From contig JANYFT010000413.1 of the NCBI GenBank assembly GCA_025359625.1, positions 1 to 47,696 of the forward strand: a stretch of DNA of 47,696 nucleotides, written 5' to 3'. Both the position numbers and the translations under genes were made by a program. This DNA comes from Ferruginibacter sp. (GTDB taxonomy: Bacteria; Bacteroidota; Bacteroidia; Chitinophagales; Chitinophagaceae). The notes below the pieces were generated by a model. That model searched no databases, was not told the DNA's origin, and saw nothing but the letters and a program-made list of their open reading frames with translations. Of this stretch, positions 32,055 to 41,067 are shown in pieces. How positions within the stretch are numbered: position 1 is the stretch's first letter; each line of letters begins with the position of its first letter.

Positions 32055-33215
32055 TTACTTTTCTTGCGAAGTGGTAATATCTGCAATAATAGGAAAATGG
32101 TCACTTAATTTTTTGGAAATACGCACATATTGATTAACCTGGTATTGTGGATCTACAAAAATATTATCAATGCGCAATGTAGGTGCAATGCCACTAAAGG
32201 TTCTGCCTAAACCAGTACCCTTTTTTTCAAAGGCATTTTGTAAACCATTTCCAATGGTTTCGTAAGCGTAAGAGTTGGGTACATCATTAAAATCGCCACA
32301 TACAATTACAGGATAAGGACTTTTATTAATTTCTTCTCTTACCCTGTCTGCCTGGGCCTGTCGTTTTAAAAAACCAGCCTTAAATTTCCCTATAATATTT
32401 TTAGACTTTTCAATATCATCGTCAGATTTAATGGTAGGGTTATCGATGTATTGCATATTGCCTGGGCTGAATTTTAATGATTGTAAATGGATATTGAAAA
32501 CTCTTAGCGTGTCTCCACCTTTTACGATATCCACATATTGAAAAATAGCATTGTACTCATTTGGGTAAGTTGTAATGGTATGCCTGTTTATGATAGGATA
32601 TTTTGAAAAAATAATAATTCCGAAATGCTGGCTGCTCAGGTAATTTTCTTTCCAGTTATAACTGTAATATTCATCTGCAAAATGAAGGGAAAGTTCAAAA
32701 TCCTGGATAGAATAAAAGGCAAATTTTTTGTAGTATTTGTTATTAAGATCAATAATACTATCGCCTGCTACCATTTCCTGAAAACAGGCAATATCTGGCT
32801 GATAGTCATTGATGAGATCAATCATTTTATTATGTACACCTGGATTTTTTTTATAGTTTAAAATATCAAACTGGGCTACATTCCAGCTCATGACCCTTAT
32901 GGCATCTTGTTGCTTTTGAAGCGTAAAGCCAGCCGATACTCTTAAGGGTATAATTTTAAGGATGTGTTTCCAGCCTGCTATCATAATCACAATAAAAAGC
33001 AGCGACCATTTGGATTTAGCCACTAACCAAAAAATAAAAAATAAAAATAATACCACAAAAAGATAAAATGCGGATAATGCAAGCAGGCCCACAAACCAAC
33101 GACCTCCCGTAAATACCCACTTTGAATAGCAACCCAAAAGAAACAGTATAGCAACAACAATATTGGCTATTATGAAAACCTTTTTGGTTAATATACGATA
33201 GATAGGTTTAGGCAT
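32055..33215 (-). CDS. Membrane-anchored endonuclease/exonuclease/phosphatase-family protein
   Basis: A 386-residue protein. Three hydrophobic segments in the first 95 residues (IANIVVAILFLLGCY, FVGLLALSAFYLFVVLFLFFIFWLVA, LLFIVIMIAGW) anchor a DNase I-like EEP domain. The domain has RVMSWNVAQFD, ACFQEMVAG (metal-binding Glu), VCGDFNDVPNSYAY (catalytic Asp/Asn), RIDNIFVD and SDHFPIIADI (catalytic His). Substrates in this superfamily include DNA, phospholipids and phosphoinositides; the membrane anchor favours a lipid or envelope substrate. It follows the two rhomboid genes on the same strand after 145 bases and may be co-transcribed with them. Confidence 0.88.
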   Translation of the reverse strand: MPKPIYRILTKKVFIIANIVVAILFLLGCYSKWVFTGGRWFVGLLALSAFYLFVVLFLFFIFWLVAKSKWSLLFIVIMIAGWKHILKIIPLRVSAGFTLQKQQDAIRVMSWNVAQFDILNYKKNPGVHNKMIDLINDYQPDIACFQEMVAGDSIIDLNNKYYKKFAFYSIQDFELSLHFADEYYSYNWKENYLSSQHFGIIIFSKYPIINRHTITTYPNEYNAIFQYVDIVKGGDTLRVFNIHLQSLKFSPGNMQYIDNPTIKSDDDIEKSKNIIGKFKAGFLKRQAQADRVREEINKSPYPVIVCGDFNDVPNSYAYETIGNGLQNAFEKKGTGLGRTFSGIAPTLRIDNIFVDPQYQVNQYVRISKKLSDHFPIIADITTSQEK

Positions 33216-33359
33216 GCCATAAAGATACTCTTTGCCTTTTAAAAAAAATTTGACGGGAGAAGTTATAACAAGAATTTTAAAATAGAGATAGCACGAATTT
33301 TAAAACACTAATTAAACGAATTATGAAATGGAGAAGTTTTGATTTAGTTTATTGAAGGA

Positions 33360-34298
33360 TTACAAGTCTTCTTCGGCAGCTCTTTTTAAAATATTTTTTT
33401 CTTCATCTGTTAAAAGGTGATACCCTTTTTGATTGATCTTATCCAATATTTCATCCACCCTCTGTGGTGTTATATTTGGTGTTTTTTTGTAGGGCTTTCT
33501 GCCTTGTGTATTATAAAAAACTTTCTCTTTAATATTGACAGCGCCCTTTTTTTTATTTGGGTTAAAGAGATTCATGAGCCAGTTATAAAAATTATTCATC
33601 CAAACGCTGCCATCAAAATCTTTCCTTAATAAATAAATAAAAATAAACCCTGCTGCTGCCCCTGCTAAATGTGACAGGCTAAACGCTGCACTTAAAGAAG
33701 CAATACCTGCAAAATCTATCAATATATAAATTAAGGTAAGTATCCAGATGGGTATGCCACCATTTAAATTCTTAAAAAACCTAAAATCTGGTGCCAGGGT
33801 AGTGGTGGCAACTGCTACAGCCATGGTGGCTGCATTGCCTCCGAGCAAAACGGCACTACTGACATTTGGCCTTAAAGGTGGTATACTGTAATTAGCCAGA
33901 ATAAAAATAAGTCCGCCTGCAAGGCCTCCGTAAATATAAATGGGGATTAGCTTTTTATTGCCGGTAAGTTCCTGCAAAATAAATCCAAATGCCCATAGCC
34001 ATAAGCTATTGCTTAGAATTTGCCATACACTTACATGGCTGAACATATAAATTAAAATGGTCCACGGGCGTTCAGAAAGCCTGCTAAGTTGTGCAGGCAT
34101 TTCAAAATATTGTACTACTTCTGAAAAAAATAAACCTTCACCTTTCTGAAAAAAGAAATATACTACCTGAAGTATAAGTAATATTAAAAAGAACACAATG
34201 TTGATAGTGAATAAGCCCATCAATGCATTACCATCTTGTCCGAGGGATAACCTTCTCCGGGGCTGTTTAAAATCCGAATATCTGTCTGACTCTCCCAT
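33360..34298 (-). CDS. Rhomboid-family protein, predicted inactive
   Basis: A 312-residue membrane protein with the rhomboid fold (six or so spans; WILIYMFSH-type amphipathic loop region, WLWAFGFILQELTG). At the place of the catalytic GxSG it has LLGGNAATM, with Asn155 for the nucleophile Ser, while the partner His remains (SLSHLAG, His210). It should therefore not cleave. A cytoplasmic C-terminal tail ends with a short conserved helical segment (VDEILDKINQKGYHLLTDEEKNIL). It follows the active rhomboid gene by 54 bases, so it may be a non-catalytic partner, as iRhoms are in animals. The comparison with iRhom is inference. Confidence 0.85.
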   Translation of the reverse strand: MGESDRYSDFKQPRRRLSLGQDGNALMGLFTINIVFFLILLILQVVYFFFQKGEGLFFSEVVQYFEMPAQLSRLSERPWTILIYMFSHVSVWQILSNSLWLWAFGFILQELTGNKKLIPIYIYGGLAGGLIFILANYSIPPLRPNVSSAVLLGGNAATMAVAVATTTLAPDFRFFKNLNGGIPIWILTLIYILIDFAGIASLSAAFSLSHLAGAAAGFIFIYLLRKDFDGSVWMNNFYNWLMNLFNPNKKKGAVNIKEKVFYNTQGRKPYKKTPNITPQRVDEILDKINQKGYHLLTDEEKNILKRAAEEDL

Positions 34299-34351
34299 GT
34301 TTAAAATTGTGTTACAAATTTACAAACACCCGCTGAAAGATGTTGTTAACT

Positions 34352-35053
34352 TTAATAAAACGTTTTACGGTTGGTTTTGTTCCAGAAAAAAATAAGAAAA
34401 AAACCAACAACAGCGCCGCCAAGATGAGCAAAGTGGCCTACATTATCTCCGGCAATTTGACGCACTCCCATAAATACATCCAACAGTATAAAAAAAGGAA
34501 TTACGTATTTTGCTTTTAAAGGGATTGGTATAAACATAATATACAATTCGGTATTGGGGAAAAGATAAGCGTAGGCGGCCATTACACCCATGATGGCACC
34601 AGATGCACCAATGGCCTGGTATTGTTGTTTGTAGGCTGTTATTAAATCGGGTGCAGACATCCCATTTGCCAAACCTTCTGCAGATTTGGAAAATTGATCG
34701 GCACTAAAAGGAACACTTAACTGTATAAAAATACCAGCTCCTAAACCGCAGATGAGATAAAAAAGTAAAAACCGTTTGGAGCCTAAATGCCGCTCCATAA
34801 TAGTTCCGAACATCCAAAGGGTAAACATATTGAAAAAAATATGGGTTAAACCAGTAGGGTCATGCAGAAACATGTTGGTTATAAACTGGTGCGGATAAAA
34901 CAAAGAAGATTTATAATAATGTAAAGCACCCCATGCTGTAACGTCAAATGGTTTTACCAAAATCTGGGCTAAATAAACTAGTACATTTATGATAAGTAAA
35001 TTAAAAACAATAGGGGTATCTCTTTGAAGAGAATTATTAAATTTGAATGCCAT
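34352..35053 (-). CDS. Rhomboid intramembrane serine protease
   Basis: A 233-residue six-span intramembrane protease. The oxyanion-type HIFFNM loop is near residue 71. The catalytic Ser151 is in GASGAIMG and the catalytic His is probably His210 in HFAHLGG. It would cleave transmembrane segments of substrate proteins within the inner membrane. It is the first gene of a probable three-gene unit with an inactive rhomboid and an EEP protein. A perfect -7 box TAACTTTG (35065-35058) ends four bases before its ATG, so the transcript may be leaderless. Confidence 0.92.
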   Translation of the reverse strand: MAFKFNNSLQRDTPIVFNLLIINVLVYLAQILVKPFDVTAWGALHYYKSSLFYPHQFITNMFLHDPTGLTHIFFNMFTLWMFGTIMERHLGSKRFLLFYLICGLGAGIFIQLSVPFSADQFSKSAEGLANGMSAPDLITAYKQQYQAIGASGAIMGVMAAYAYLFPNTELYIMFIPIPLKAKYVIPFFILLDVFMGVRQIAGDNVGHFAHLGGAVVGFFLIFFWNKTNRKTFY

Positions 35054-35057
35054 AAAT

Positions 35058-35065
35058 CAAAGTTA
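35058..35065 (-). promoter_or_regulatory. -7 box of the rhomboid operon
   Basis: TAACTTTG ends four bases before the rhomboid ATG. A TTG lies 22 bases upstream of it (35090-35088), slightly farther than usual. Confidence 0.45.
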
Positions 35066-35069
35066 GTAG

Positions 35070-36560
35070 TTAATTTTTCAACTTTAGCAACACTACACAT
35101 TCAATATGATGGGTATGCGGAAACATGTCTACCGGTTGTATTTTTTCTACTAAATACTTTTCTGCCAATAACCCAATATCTCTGGCCTGTGTTGCTGTAT
35201 TGCAGCTAACATAAACAATTTTAGCCGCCCCTATTTCCAGTAATTTAATCACTAAATTTTCATGCATCCCCGCCCGTGGCGGATCGGTTATAATAACATC
35301 AGGCCTGCCATGTTGTGCAAAAAAATCATCATTACAAATTTTTATTACATCGCCGGCAAAAAATTCAGCATGAGTAATATTGTTAAGTGCAGCATTTTCC
35401 CTGGCGTCTTCAATAGCTTCAGGAATGGCTTCTACACCAATAATTTTTTTTGCCAGTTTGCTTAAAAAAATGCCAATGCTACCGGTGCCGCAATAAAGAT
35501 CATACACAATTTCGTTACCGGTTAATTGTGCAAAATTTTTGGTGATGGTGTATAATTTTTCAGCCTGCTTGGTATTGGTTTGAAAAAAGGATTTTGGACC
35601 GATCTTAAACTTAAATTCTTCCAAATGCTCTATCACAAAGCCTTTACCATAATATACCTGTGGCGTAAGATCGTAAATAGTATCATTCCATTTCGTATTA
35701 ATAGTGTATAGTAAAGTGGTGATGGAAGGAACCTGTTGTAATAAATTATCCAGTAATTTTTTTGTTTCTCTTTCATCCTCATAACCAAGACAAATATTTA
35801 CCATCAGTTCGCCGGTAGTGCAATAGCGAATGATGATATTACGTAACCAGCCGGTATGTTGTTTAATATCGTAAAAACTATAATTATTTTGCTGGGCAAA
35901 ATTCCTGGCAGTATTGCGGATGGTATTGTTTACCTCGTTCATAAGGTAACAAGTTTCAATATCAATTATCTTATCAAAAATTCGGGGCACATGAAAACCT
36001 ACAGCACCAGCTCCCCTATCCCCTAAAGCGGGGTTCCTGGAATCTTCTGATGCCAGAGTCTGTTCAGAAATAGCAGGCTCTGAGAACTCTCCTTTGGAGG
36101 GCAGGGGGGCTGGCAAATTTTTTATTTCTTCGCTGGTTAAATAACGTTTATTGCTAAAAGTAAATTCCAGTTTATTTCTATAGTAGATGGTGTCTGCTCC
36201 GCCAACAATTGGCATCATTTCGGGAAGATCTACTTTACCAATCCGTTTTAAATTTTGGGCTACTTCCTGTTGCTTGTATAATAGTTGCTTTTCGTATGGC
36301 AACATCTGCCATTTGCAACCGCCGCATAGCCCAAAGTGCTGGCAAAATGGTGTTGTTCTTTCGGCAGAATATTCATGAATATGGGTAGCTTTTCCTTCGC
36401 CCCAGTCTTTTTTATTGGTACTGATAAATACATCCACCACGTCGCCGGGCACAGCACCTTCAATAAAAAACACTTTACCATCAAACCTTGCAACAGATTT
36501 GCCTTCGGCAGCGTAACCGGTAACCAAAACCTTTTCTAATAAAAACTTTTTTCTTTTCAC
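35070..36560 (-). CDS. rlmD: 23S rRNA (uracil-C5)-methyltransferase, RlmD-type
   Basis: A 496-residue RumA-family enzyme that makes 5-methyluridine in 23S rRNA using SAM. The N-terminal TRAM domain covers residues 5-60. The iron-sulfur cluster Cys residues are in CQHFGLCGGCKWQ, with a fourth in DIETCYLMN. The SAM site is YDLYCGTGSIGIFL. Catalysis uses DPPRAGMH and the nucleophile in VYVSCNTATQARD. About 35 residues (149-184) are encoded by an inserted palindromic element (36007-36113). The start is GTG at 36560, five bases after a -7 box. Specificity for U1939 versus other sites is inferred from the family. Confidence 0.92.
   Translation of the reverse strand: MKRKKFLLEKVLVTGYAAEGKSVARFDGKVFFIEGAVPGDVVDVFISTNKKDWGEGKATHIHEYSAERTTPFCQHFGLCGGCKWQMLPYEKQLLYKQQEVAQNLKRIGKVDLPEMMPIVGGADTIYYRNKLEFTFSNKRYLTSEEIKNLPAPLPSKGEFSEPAISEQTLASEDSRNPALGDRGAGAVGFHVPRIFDKIIDIETCYLMNEVNNTIRNTARNFAQQNNYSFYDIKQHTGWLRNIIIRYCTTGELMVNICLGYEDERETKKLLDNLLQQVPSITTLLYTINTKWNDTIYDLTPQVYYGKGFVIEHLEEFKFKIGPKSFFQTNTKQAEKLYTITKNFAQLTGNEIVYDLYCGTGSIGIFLSKLAKKIIGVEAIPEAIEDARENAALNNITHAEFFAGDVIKICNDDFFAQHGRPDVIITDPPRAGMHENLVIKLLEIGAAKIVYVSCNTATQARDIGLLAEKYLVEKIQPVDMFPHTHHIECVVLLKLKN
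36007..36113. repeat. In-frame palindromic element inside rlmD
   Basis: The ends are imperfect inverted repeats (CCAGCTCCCCTATCCC at 36007-36022 against the complement of GGGCAGGGGGGCTGG at 36099-36113). Internal dyads include CCCCT-AAAG-CGGGG near 36021 and CTCCT-TTGG-AGGG near 36089. It is much richer in C/G runs than the gene around it. It adds about 35 codons between the first and second halves of the protein without a stop, resembling intragenic palindromic elements known in Rickettsia. Confidence 0.6.
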
Positions 36561-36565
36561 GGGTG

Positions 36566-36573
36566 CAAAAATA
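36566..36573 (-). promoter_or_regulatory. -7 box of rlmD
   Basis: TATTTTTG on the minus strand ends five bases before the GTG start. No clear TTG lies at the expected spacing. Confidence 0.45.
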
Positions 36574-36685
36574 ACCAGTCTTTTTATTTAATTAGCAGAT
36601 AATCTGTCAGCCATTTTTTTGTTAACGATATGCAATTTAAAAAGCCTGGTTCTTTGGGTAATGCTCATTAACCATTCATTTTAGA

Positions 36686-36693
36686 TACTTTTG
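36686..36693 (+). promoter_or_regulatory. -7 box of the thioredoxin-PPIase operon
   Basis: TACTTTTG matches TAnnTTTG and lies 21 bases before the ATG at 36715. The -33 region has no clear TTG at the usual distance. Confidence 0.45.
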
Positions 36694-36714
36694 TTAGCGT
36701 ATTAAATTTTTTTA

Positions 36715-38154
36715 ATGAAACGATATCTAATTATCCTGGCAGCTACATTTTGCTTAGCCACAGCCCGTTCTCAAAACTATAAAGTAACACTGCAAACAAG
36801 CCAATACAAATCGGGTGTTGCTTACCTGACCTACCACATGGGTAAAAACCTGAATGTAGAAGATTCTGCTGCGGTAAGTAATAAAGGTCTTGCTATTTTT
36901 TCTGGCAAAAGAATATTACCGGCGGGTATTTATGCACTTGTATTGCCGGGCAAATCAAAAAGCGTTGATTTTTTAATAGAGAAAGAACAGGTGATAACCA
37001 TCACAACAGATACAACTGATCTGCTGTCAAAAACGATTGTAACCGGCTCTCCTGCTAATATATTGTTACAACAATATCAAAAAACCATTGCCGCCAAGGC
37101 GCAATTACTGGATGCTGAAAAGCGGGCCTATAGTGCAGCTACTACCAAGGCCGATACGGCCTTGCATGAAACAAATTATAACAAGCTAAACAAAGATCTG
37201 AACGATTACAGGAATAACATTATTAAGACTCAGCCAAAATCTATGATGACTGCTTTGCTAAATGCTATGAAAGATCCTGCAGTATTAAATAATAAACCAC
37301 AAACCCATACCGACTCGTTACAAAATTATTATTATTATAAAACACATTATTGGGATGGGGTTACTTTTATGGATGAACGCATCATCCGCACCCCATTTTT
37401 TTTACCTAAGTTAGAAAGATATTACAGGGAATTAATGGTGCCGGAACCAGACAGTATTATTAAAGAAGCAGATTATCAGTTGTTGCTGGCACGTAGTTCT
37501 CCCGAGATGTATAAGTTTTTATTAAACTGGCTTACAGACGAATATATTAACCCAAAATATATGGGTCAGGATGCTGTGTTTGTGCACCTGTTTGAAAAAT
37601 ACCATAGCAAAGGTTTAAGTAACTGGCTTAATGAAAAGCAAATGGAAACCATTAGCCGCCGTGCGTACATGCTGATGGCCAACCTTATTGGAGCCAAAGC
37701 AGCCGACCTTGAGATGCTTGACACAGCTGGGAGACCTGCTCCATTATACGAGGTTGCTGCTGATTATACGGTGGTGGTTTTTTGGGATCCAACCTGCGGG
37801 CATTGTAGAGAAGAATTACCCCGGCTGGATTCTATTTACAGAGCCAACTGGAAAGCACACCGGGTAAAAATGTATGGCGTTTTATTGGCAGACAGTAAAG
37901 AAGACTTAAAGCAGGAATGGTTAAAATATATACGGGCACACAATCTTGCAGACTGGGTAAACGTTTATCAAACCAAAGAAATTGAAACTGCCAATACTGC
38001 AGCACAAAAACCGGGGTATCGTCAATTATATGATGTCACACTAACACCTACCATTTATCTGCTGGATAAAGAGAAACGTATCATCGCAAAAAAATTAACC
38101 TGGCAGCAATTAGATGAACTGCTACAGGTAAAATGGAAAATAAAAACCAACTAA
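36715..38154 (+). CDS. TlpA-type thioredoxin-fold envelope protein with DUF4369/DUF5106-like regions
   Basis: A 479-residue exported protein. Signal peptide to about residue 20 (LIILAATFCLATARS). A DUF4369-like beta domain covers about 22-120 (GVAYLTYHMGKNLNVEDSAAVSNKG). A helical middle region with DUF5106 character follows. The C-terminal thioredoxin domain has the redox motif CGHC near residue 362 and the cis-Pro loop LTPTIYLLD. It should reduce or rearrange disulfides in the periplasm. The PPIase gene starts 20 bases later, so the two probably share one transcript for envelope protein folding. Confidence 0.87.
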   Translation: MKRYLIILAATFCLATARSQNYKVTLQTSQYKSGVAYLTYHMGKNLNVEDSAAVSNKGLAIFSGKRILPAGIYALVLPGKSKSVDFLIEKEQVITITTDTTDLLSKTIVTGSPANILLQQYQKTIAAKAQLLDAEKRAYSAATTKADTALHETNYNKLNKDLNDYRNNIIKTQPKSMMTALLNAMKDPAVLNNKPQTHTDSLQNYYYYKTHYWDGVTFMDERIIRTPFFLPKLERYYRELMVPEPDSIIKEADYQLLLARSSPEMYKFLLNWLTDEYINPKYMGQDAVFVHLFEKYHSKGLSNWLNEKQMETISRRAYMLMANLIGAKAADLEMLDTAGRPAPLYEVAADYTVVVFWDPTCGHCREELPRLDSIYRANWKAHRVKMYGVLLADSKEDLKQEWLKYIRAHNLADWVNVYQTKEIETANTAAQKPGYRQLYDVTLTPTIYLLDKEKRIIAKKLTWQQLDELLQVKWKIKTN

Positions 38155-38173
38155 AAGCTTAAACAGGTTTACA

Positions 38174-40105
38174 ATGAAGAAAATATATTTATTGCTTACG
38201 TTAACGCTTGGCACTGCACAACTTTTTTCTCAAACACTATTTACTTACGGTGATAAACCTGTTGGAAAAGAAGAATTTTTACGGGCATATAATAAAAACA
38301 AAACACCTGTTTCCGATAAGGAAAAATCGTTGCGGGAATACCTTGACCTGTATTCAAAATTTAAACTAAAAGTAAAAGCAGCGCAGGAACTTCACCTCGA
38401 TACGTTACAGCAATTAAAGTATGATATGCAAAGTTTCAGCAGCCAGGTAGAAGAAGGCTATCTGAATGATGAAAAAATGACCAATGCATTGCTGGATGAA
38501 GTAATAGAACGGAGCCAAAAAGATATTCATTTAATTCATTTTTTTGCACCACTTAACGTAAATACCAATTTGGCTGATTCAACCAAAACTGTAATGGCAA
38601 TGGATGAAGTGATAGAAACATTAAAAAGTGGTGCCGCCGATTACGGTGCTGCTGCAAGTAAAATAAGTGAAAAATATATCCCTGTTACCGGAAAAGATAT
38701 GGGGTATATCACAGCTTTATCGCTGCCATATCCAATAGAAAATTTAGTATATAATTTAAAGCCGGGTGGCATTAGTACCGTTTATCGCACAAAAGCCGGG
38801 TTGCACGTTTTTAAAAATAATGACGAAAGAAAAAGTGCCGGTAAATGGAAAATTGCACAAATATTATTTACCATACCACCCGATGCATCCGGGGATCAAT
38901 TAAAAGCAGTAGAAAAAAAAACAGATTCTGTTTATGCCCTTTTAGTTGCAGGTGCCGATTTTACAACAATGGCAAAAGAATTTAGTGAAGACAGGCTTAC
39001 AGCACTCAATGGCGGAGAAATGCCGGAGTTTGGAACAGGCAAATTTGACATGTCTTTTGAAACAAAAGTATTTGAATTGAAAAAAGACGCCGACATCTCA
39101 AAACCAATATACACGGGCTATGGATACCATATTGTAAAACGGTTGCAACAGCAAAATATGCCAACAGACAGAAGCGATGAGACTTTTACCACTTCATTAA
39201 AACAGCAAATTGCAAAAGATACCAGAATTAATAAAGCCAAGGAGAATTTTATAAAAGACATCACGGTAAAAACAGGCTATAAAAAAAACACCGTTGTAAA
39301 AGATGCTGACCTTTTTAGGTTTGCCGACAGTGTTGCTTTAAATAAAACAACAGGAAATTATTCAATAAATAATAAAACGATTATCTCCTTTACAAAATCA
39401 AATAGCAAGGGAATTGAATGGTTGAACTTTGTAAAGGATTATAAATTAAACACAGATGTTTATAAAGGGGAAAGTAATAAAGAGTTACTCAATAAATTTA
39501 TTTCAACCAGCATATTGGAATATTACCGCAAACACCTGGATGAATTTAATACAGATTTTAAATACCAGATGCAGGAGTTTAAAGAAGGTAATATGTTATT
39601 TGAAATAATGGAAAGAAAAGTGTGGGGCAAAGCCTCGAATGACAGCGTTGGATTAAAAAAATATTATGATGCACATAAAATAAAATACCAGTGGGATTCG
39701 AGTGCAGCTATATTATTATTTAATTGCAGCGATATTAAAGTAGCCAATGAAGCTATGGCAGCATTAAACAGTGGAAAAGACTGGAAGCAAATAGCACAAC
39801 AAAGCGACGGAAAAATTCAATCAGATTCTGGCAGATATGAATTGTCTCAGCTACAGTTAACTACTGATAAAAAGATCACCGAAGGTTTTATCTCGTCGCC
39901 GGTATTGAACAGTGGAGATAACACCACTAATTTTGTAAAAGTGTTACAATTGTTCCCCGCCAACCAACAACGAAGTTTTAATGACGCAAGAGGATTGGTG
40001 ATTAATGAGTATCAAAGTTATTTAGAAGAAAAATGGGTAGAAGAATTAAAAAAAAGATACCCGATTAAGGTATACGAGGCTGTTTTCCAGTCATTGTTGA
40101 AATAA
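38174..40105 (+). CDS. Periplasmic parvulin-type peptidyl-prolyl isomerase
   Basis: A 643-residue exported folding factor with a signal peptide (KKIYLLLTLTLGTAQLFS). Residues 25-115 form a SurA-like helical chaperone region. Two parvulin domains follow, the first degenerate (about 118-215, DIHLIHFFAPL to GLHVFK). The second is recognisable (about 220-320, WKIAQILFTIP, FTTMAKEFSEDRLTALNGGEMPEFGTG, GYGYHIVKRL). A long C-terminal region resembles another chaperone segment. It probably assists outer-membrane protein folding. It is in an operon with the TlpA-like protein and ends at an intrinsic terminator. Confidence 0.88.
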   Translation: MKKIYLLLTLTLGTAQLFSQTLFTYGDKPVGKEEFLRAYNKNKTPVSDKEKSLREYLDLYSKFKLKVKAAQELHLDTLQQLKYDMQSFSSQVEEGYLNDEKMTNALLDEVIERSQKDIHLIHFFAPLNVNTNLADSTKTVMAMDEVIETLKSGAADYGAAASKISEKYIPVTGKDMGYITALSLPYPIENLVYNLKPGGISTVYRTKAGLHVFKNNDERKSAGKWKIAQILFTIPPDASGDQLKAVEKKTDSVYALLVAGADFTTMAKEFSEDRLTALNGGEMPEFGTGKFDMSFETKVFELKKDADISKPIYTGYGYHIVKRLQQQNMPTDRSDETFTTSLKQQIAKDTRINKAKENFIKDITVKTGYKKNTVVKDADLFRFADSVALNKTTGNYSINNKTIISFTKSNSKGIEWLNFVKDYKLNTDVYKGESNKELLNKFISTSILEYYRKHLDEFNTDFKYQMQEFKEGNMLFEIMERKVWGKASNDSVGLKKYYDAHKIKYQWDSSAAILLFNCSDIKVANEAMAALNSGKDWKQIAQQSDGKIQSDSGRYELSQLQLTTDKKITEGFISSPVLNSGDNTTNFVKVLQLFPANQQRSFNDARGLVINEYQSYLEEKWVEELKKRYPIKVYEAVFQSLLK

Positions 40106-40127
40106 ATTAGTTACAACCTTTTGCTAT

Positions 40128-40168
40128 AAAAAGCCTGCTCTCAATTTGGATGGCAGGCTTTTTGTTTT
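40128..40168 (+). terminator. Intrinsic terminator of the thioredoxin-PPIase operon
   Basis: AAAAAGCCTGC (40128-40138) and GCAGGCTTTTT (40153-40163) form an 11-base stem with a 14-base loop and a T-rich tail. Confidence 0.88.
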
Positions 40169-40225
40169 ATTTACACAAACATAAAATAATAGCGATGTGC
40201 TATTAAAATTTTTAAATTAAATTGA

Positions 40226-40924
40226 ATGAATATGAAGAAAATGACAGTAATGCTTATGGTAACATTGATGACCGTAGGCGCAAAAGCGCAATTTTATGTA
40301 CAAGGGGGATTAAACCTTGCTAACATTACAAACACCAACAGCGGCCACACAGAAAAGAACCATTTGCTGCCAACTTTTAATGTAGGTGTAATGAGCAGGT
40401 TCGGTATATCCACTTCCTTTGATCTGGAAGCAGGGGTTTTATTTACAGGAAAAGGTTCCAAAGCAGAAACTTACTTTGATAACGGTGCAAATTATGTAAA
40501 AACAAAATTTAATCCGCTTTACCTTGAAGTTCCATTAAATGCTGTTGTAAAAATTCCACTTGATACAAAAGCAAAATCAAATATATTTTTTCATGCCGGG
40601 CCATATATTGCCGTTGGTGTTGGTGGTAAATCAACTATTGACAGTAAGTTTGGTGCAATACAAGCTAGCTCAAGCAATACTATTAAATTCAGTAACGATA
40701 ACCCGTTTACCTCACAGCAAGATGATGCAGCTTATAATAAATTAAAACGTTTTGACTTTGGTGCAAATGTTGGTGGTGGTATAGATTTTGGTAAATTACT
40801 GCTAAAAGCAAATTATGGTTTTGGTTTAGCAAAAATAAATTCTACCCAAAGTGACAATAATGCAAACGATAAAAATAAATTCAGAACATTTAGTGTTTCT
40901 GTGGGTATTCCATTAGGGAAATAA
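40226..40924 (+). CDS. Outer-membrane beta-barrel protein (OMP_b-brl type)
   Basis: A 232-residue exported protein with a signal peptide (MKKMTVMLMVTLMTVGAKA) cleaved before QFYVQGG. Alternating hydrophobic strands (GGLNLANIT, FNVGVMSRFG, FDLEAGVLFTGKG, LYLEVPLNAVVKI) and a terminal strand TFSVSVGIPLGK fit a small eight- to ten-stranded barrel of the porin-family class. No specific function can be assigned. The start could be the first or the third residue of MNMKK. It is flanked by intrinsic terminators and so is monocistronic. Confidence 0.88.
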   Translation: MNMKKMTVMLMVTLMTVGAKAQFYVQGGLNLANITNTNSGHTEKNHLLPTFNVGVMSRFGISTSFDLEAGVLFTGKGSKAETYFDNGANYVKTKFNPLYLEVPLNAVVKIPLDTKAKSNIFFHAGPYIAVGVGGKSTIDSKFGAIQASSSNTIKFSNDNPFTSQQDDAAYNKLKRFDFGANVGGGIDFGKLLLKANYGFGLAKINSTQSDNNANDKNKFRTFSVSVGIPLGK

Positions 40925-40940
40925 TTTTGTAACCTTTATT

Positions 40941-40978
40941 AAAATGCCGTTCAAAAAATGAACGGCATTTTAATTTTT
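40941..40978 (+). terminator. Intrinsic terminator of the barrel gene
   Basis: AAAATGCCGTTC (40941-40952) and GAACGGCATTTT (40960-40971) form a perfect 12-base stem with a seven-base loop, followed by AATTTTT. Confidence 0.92.
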
Positions 40979-41024
40979 AATAAAGCCTAACTTCCATTTA
41001 TTTTTTTTTGCCCTCTTTAAAATT

Positions 41025-41032
41025 TACTTTTG
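41025..41032 (+). promoter_or_regulatory. -7 box of the aminotransferase gene
   Basis: TACTTTTG followed by C matches the consensus and lies 35 bases before the chosen ATG at 41068. A TTG is present but too close (spacer 14). Confidence 0.5.
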
Positions 41033-41067
41033 CGGTATATAATAATTGTCATCACCAACTTATACTT

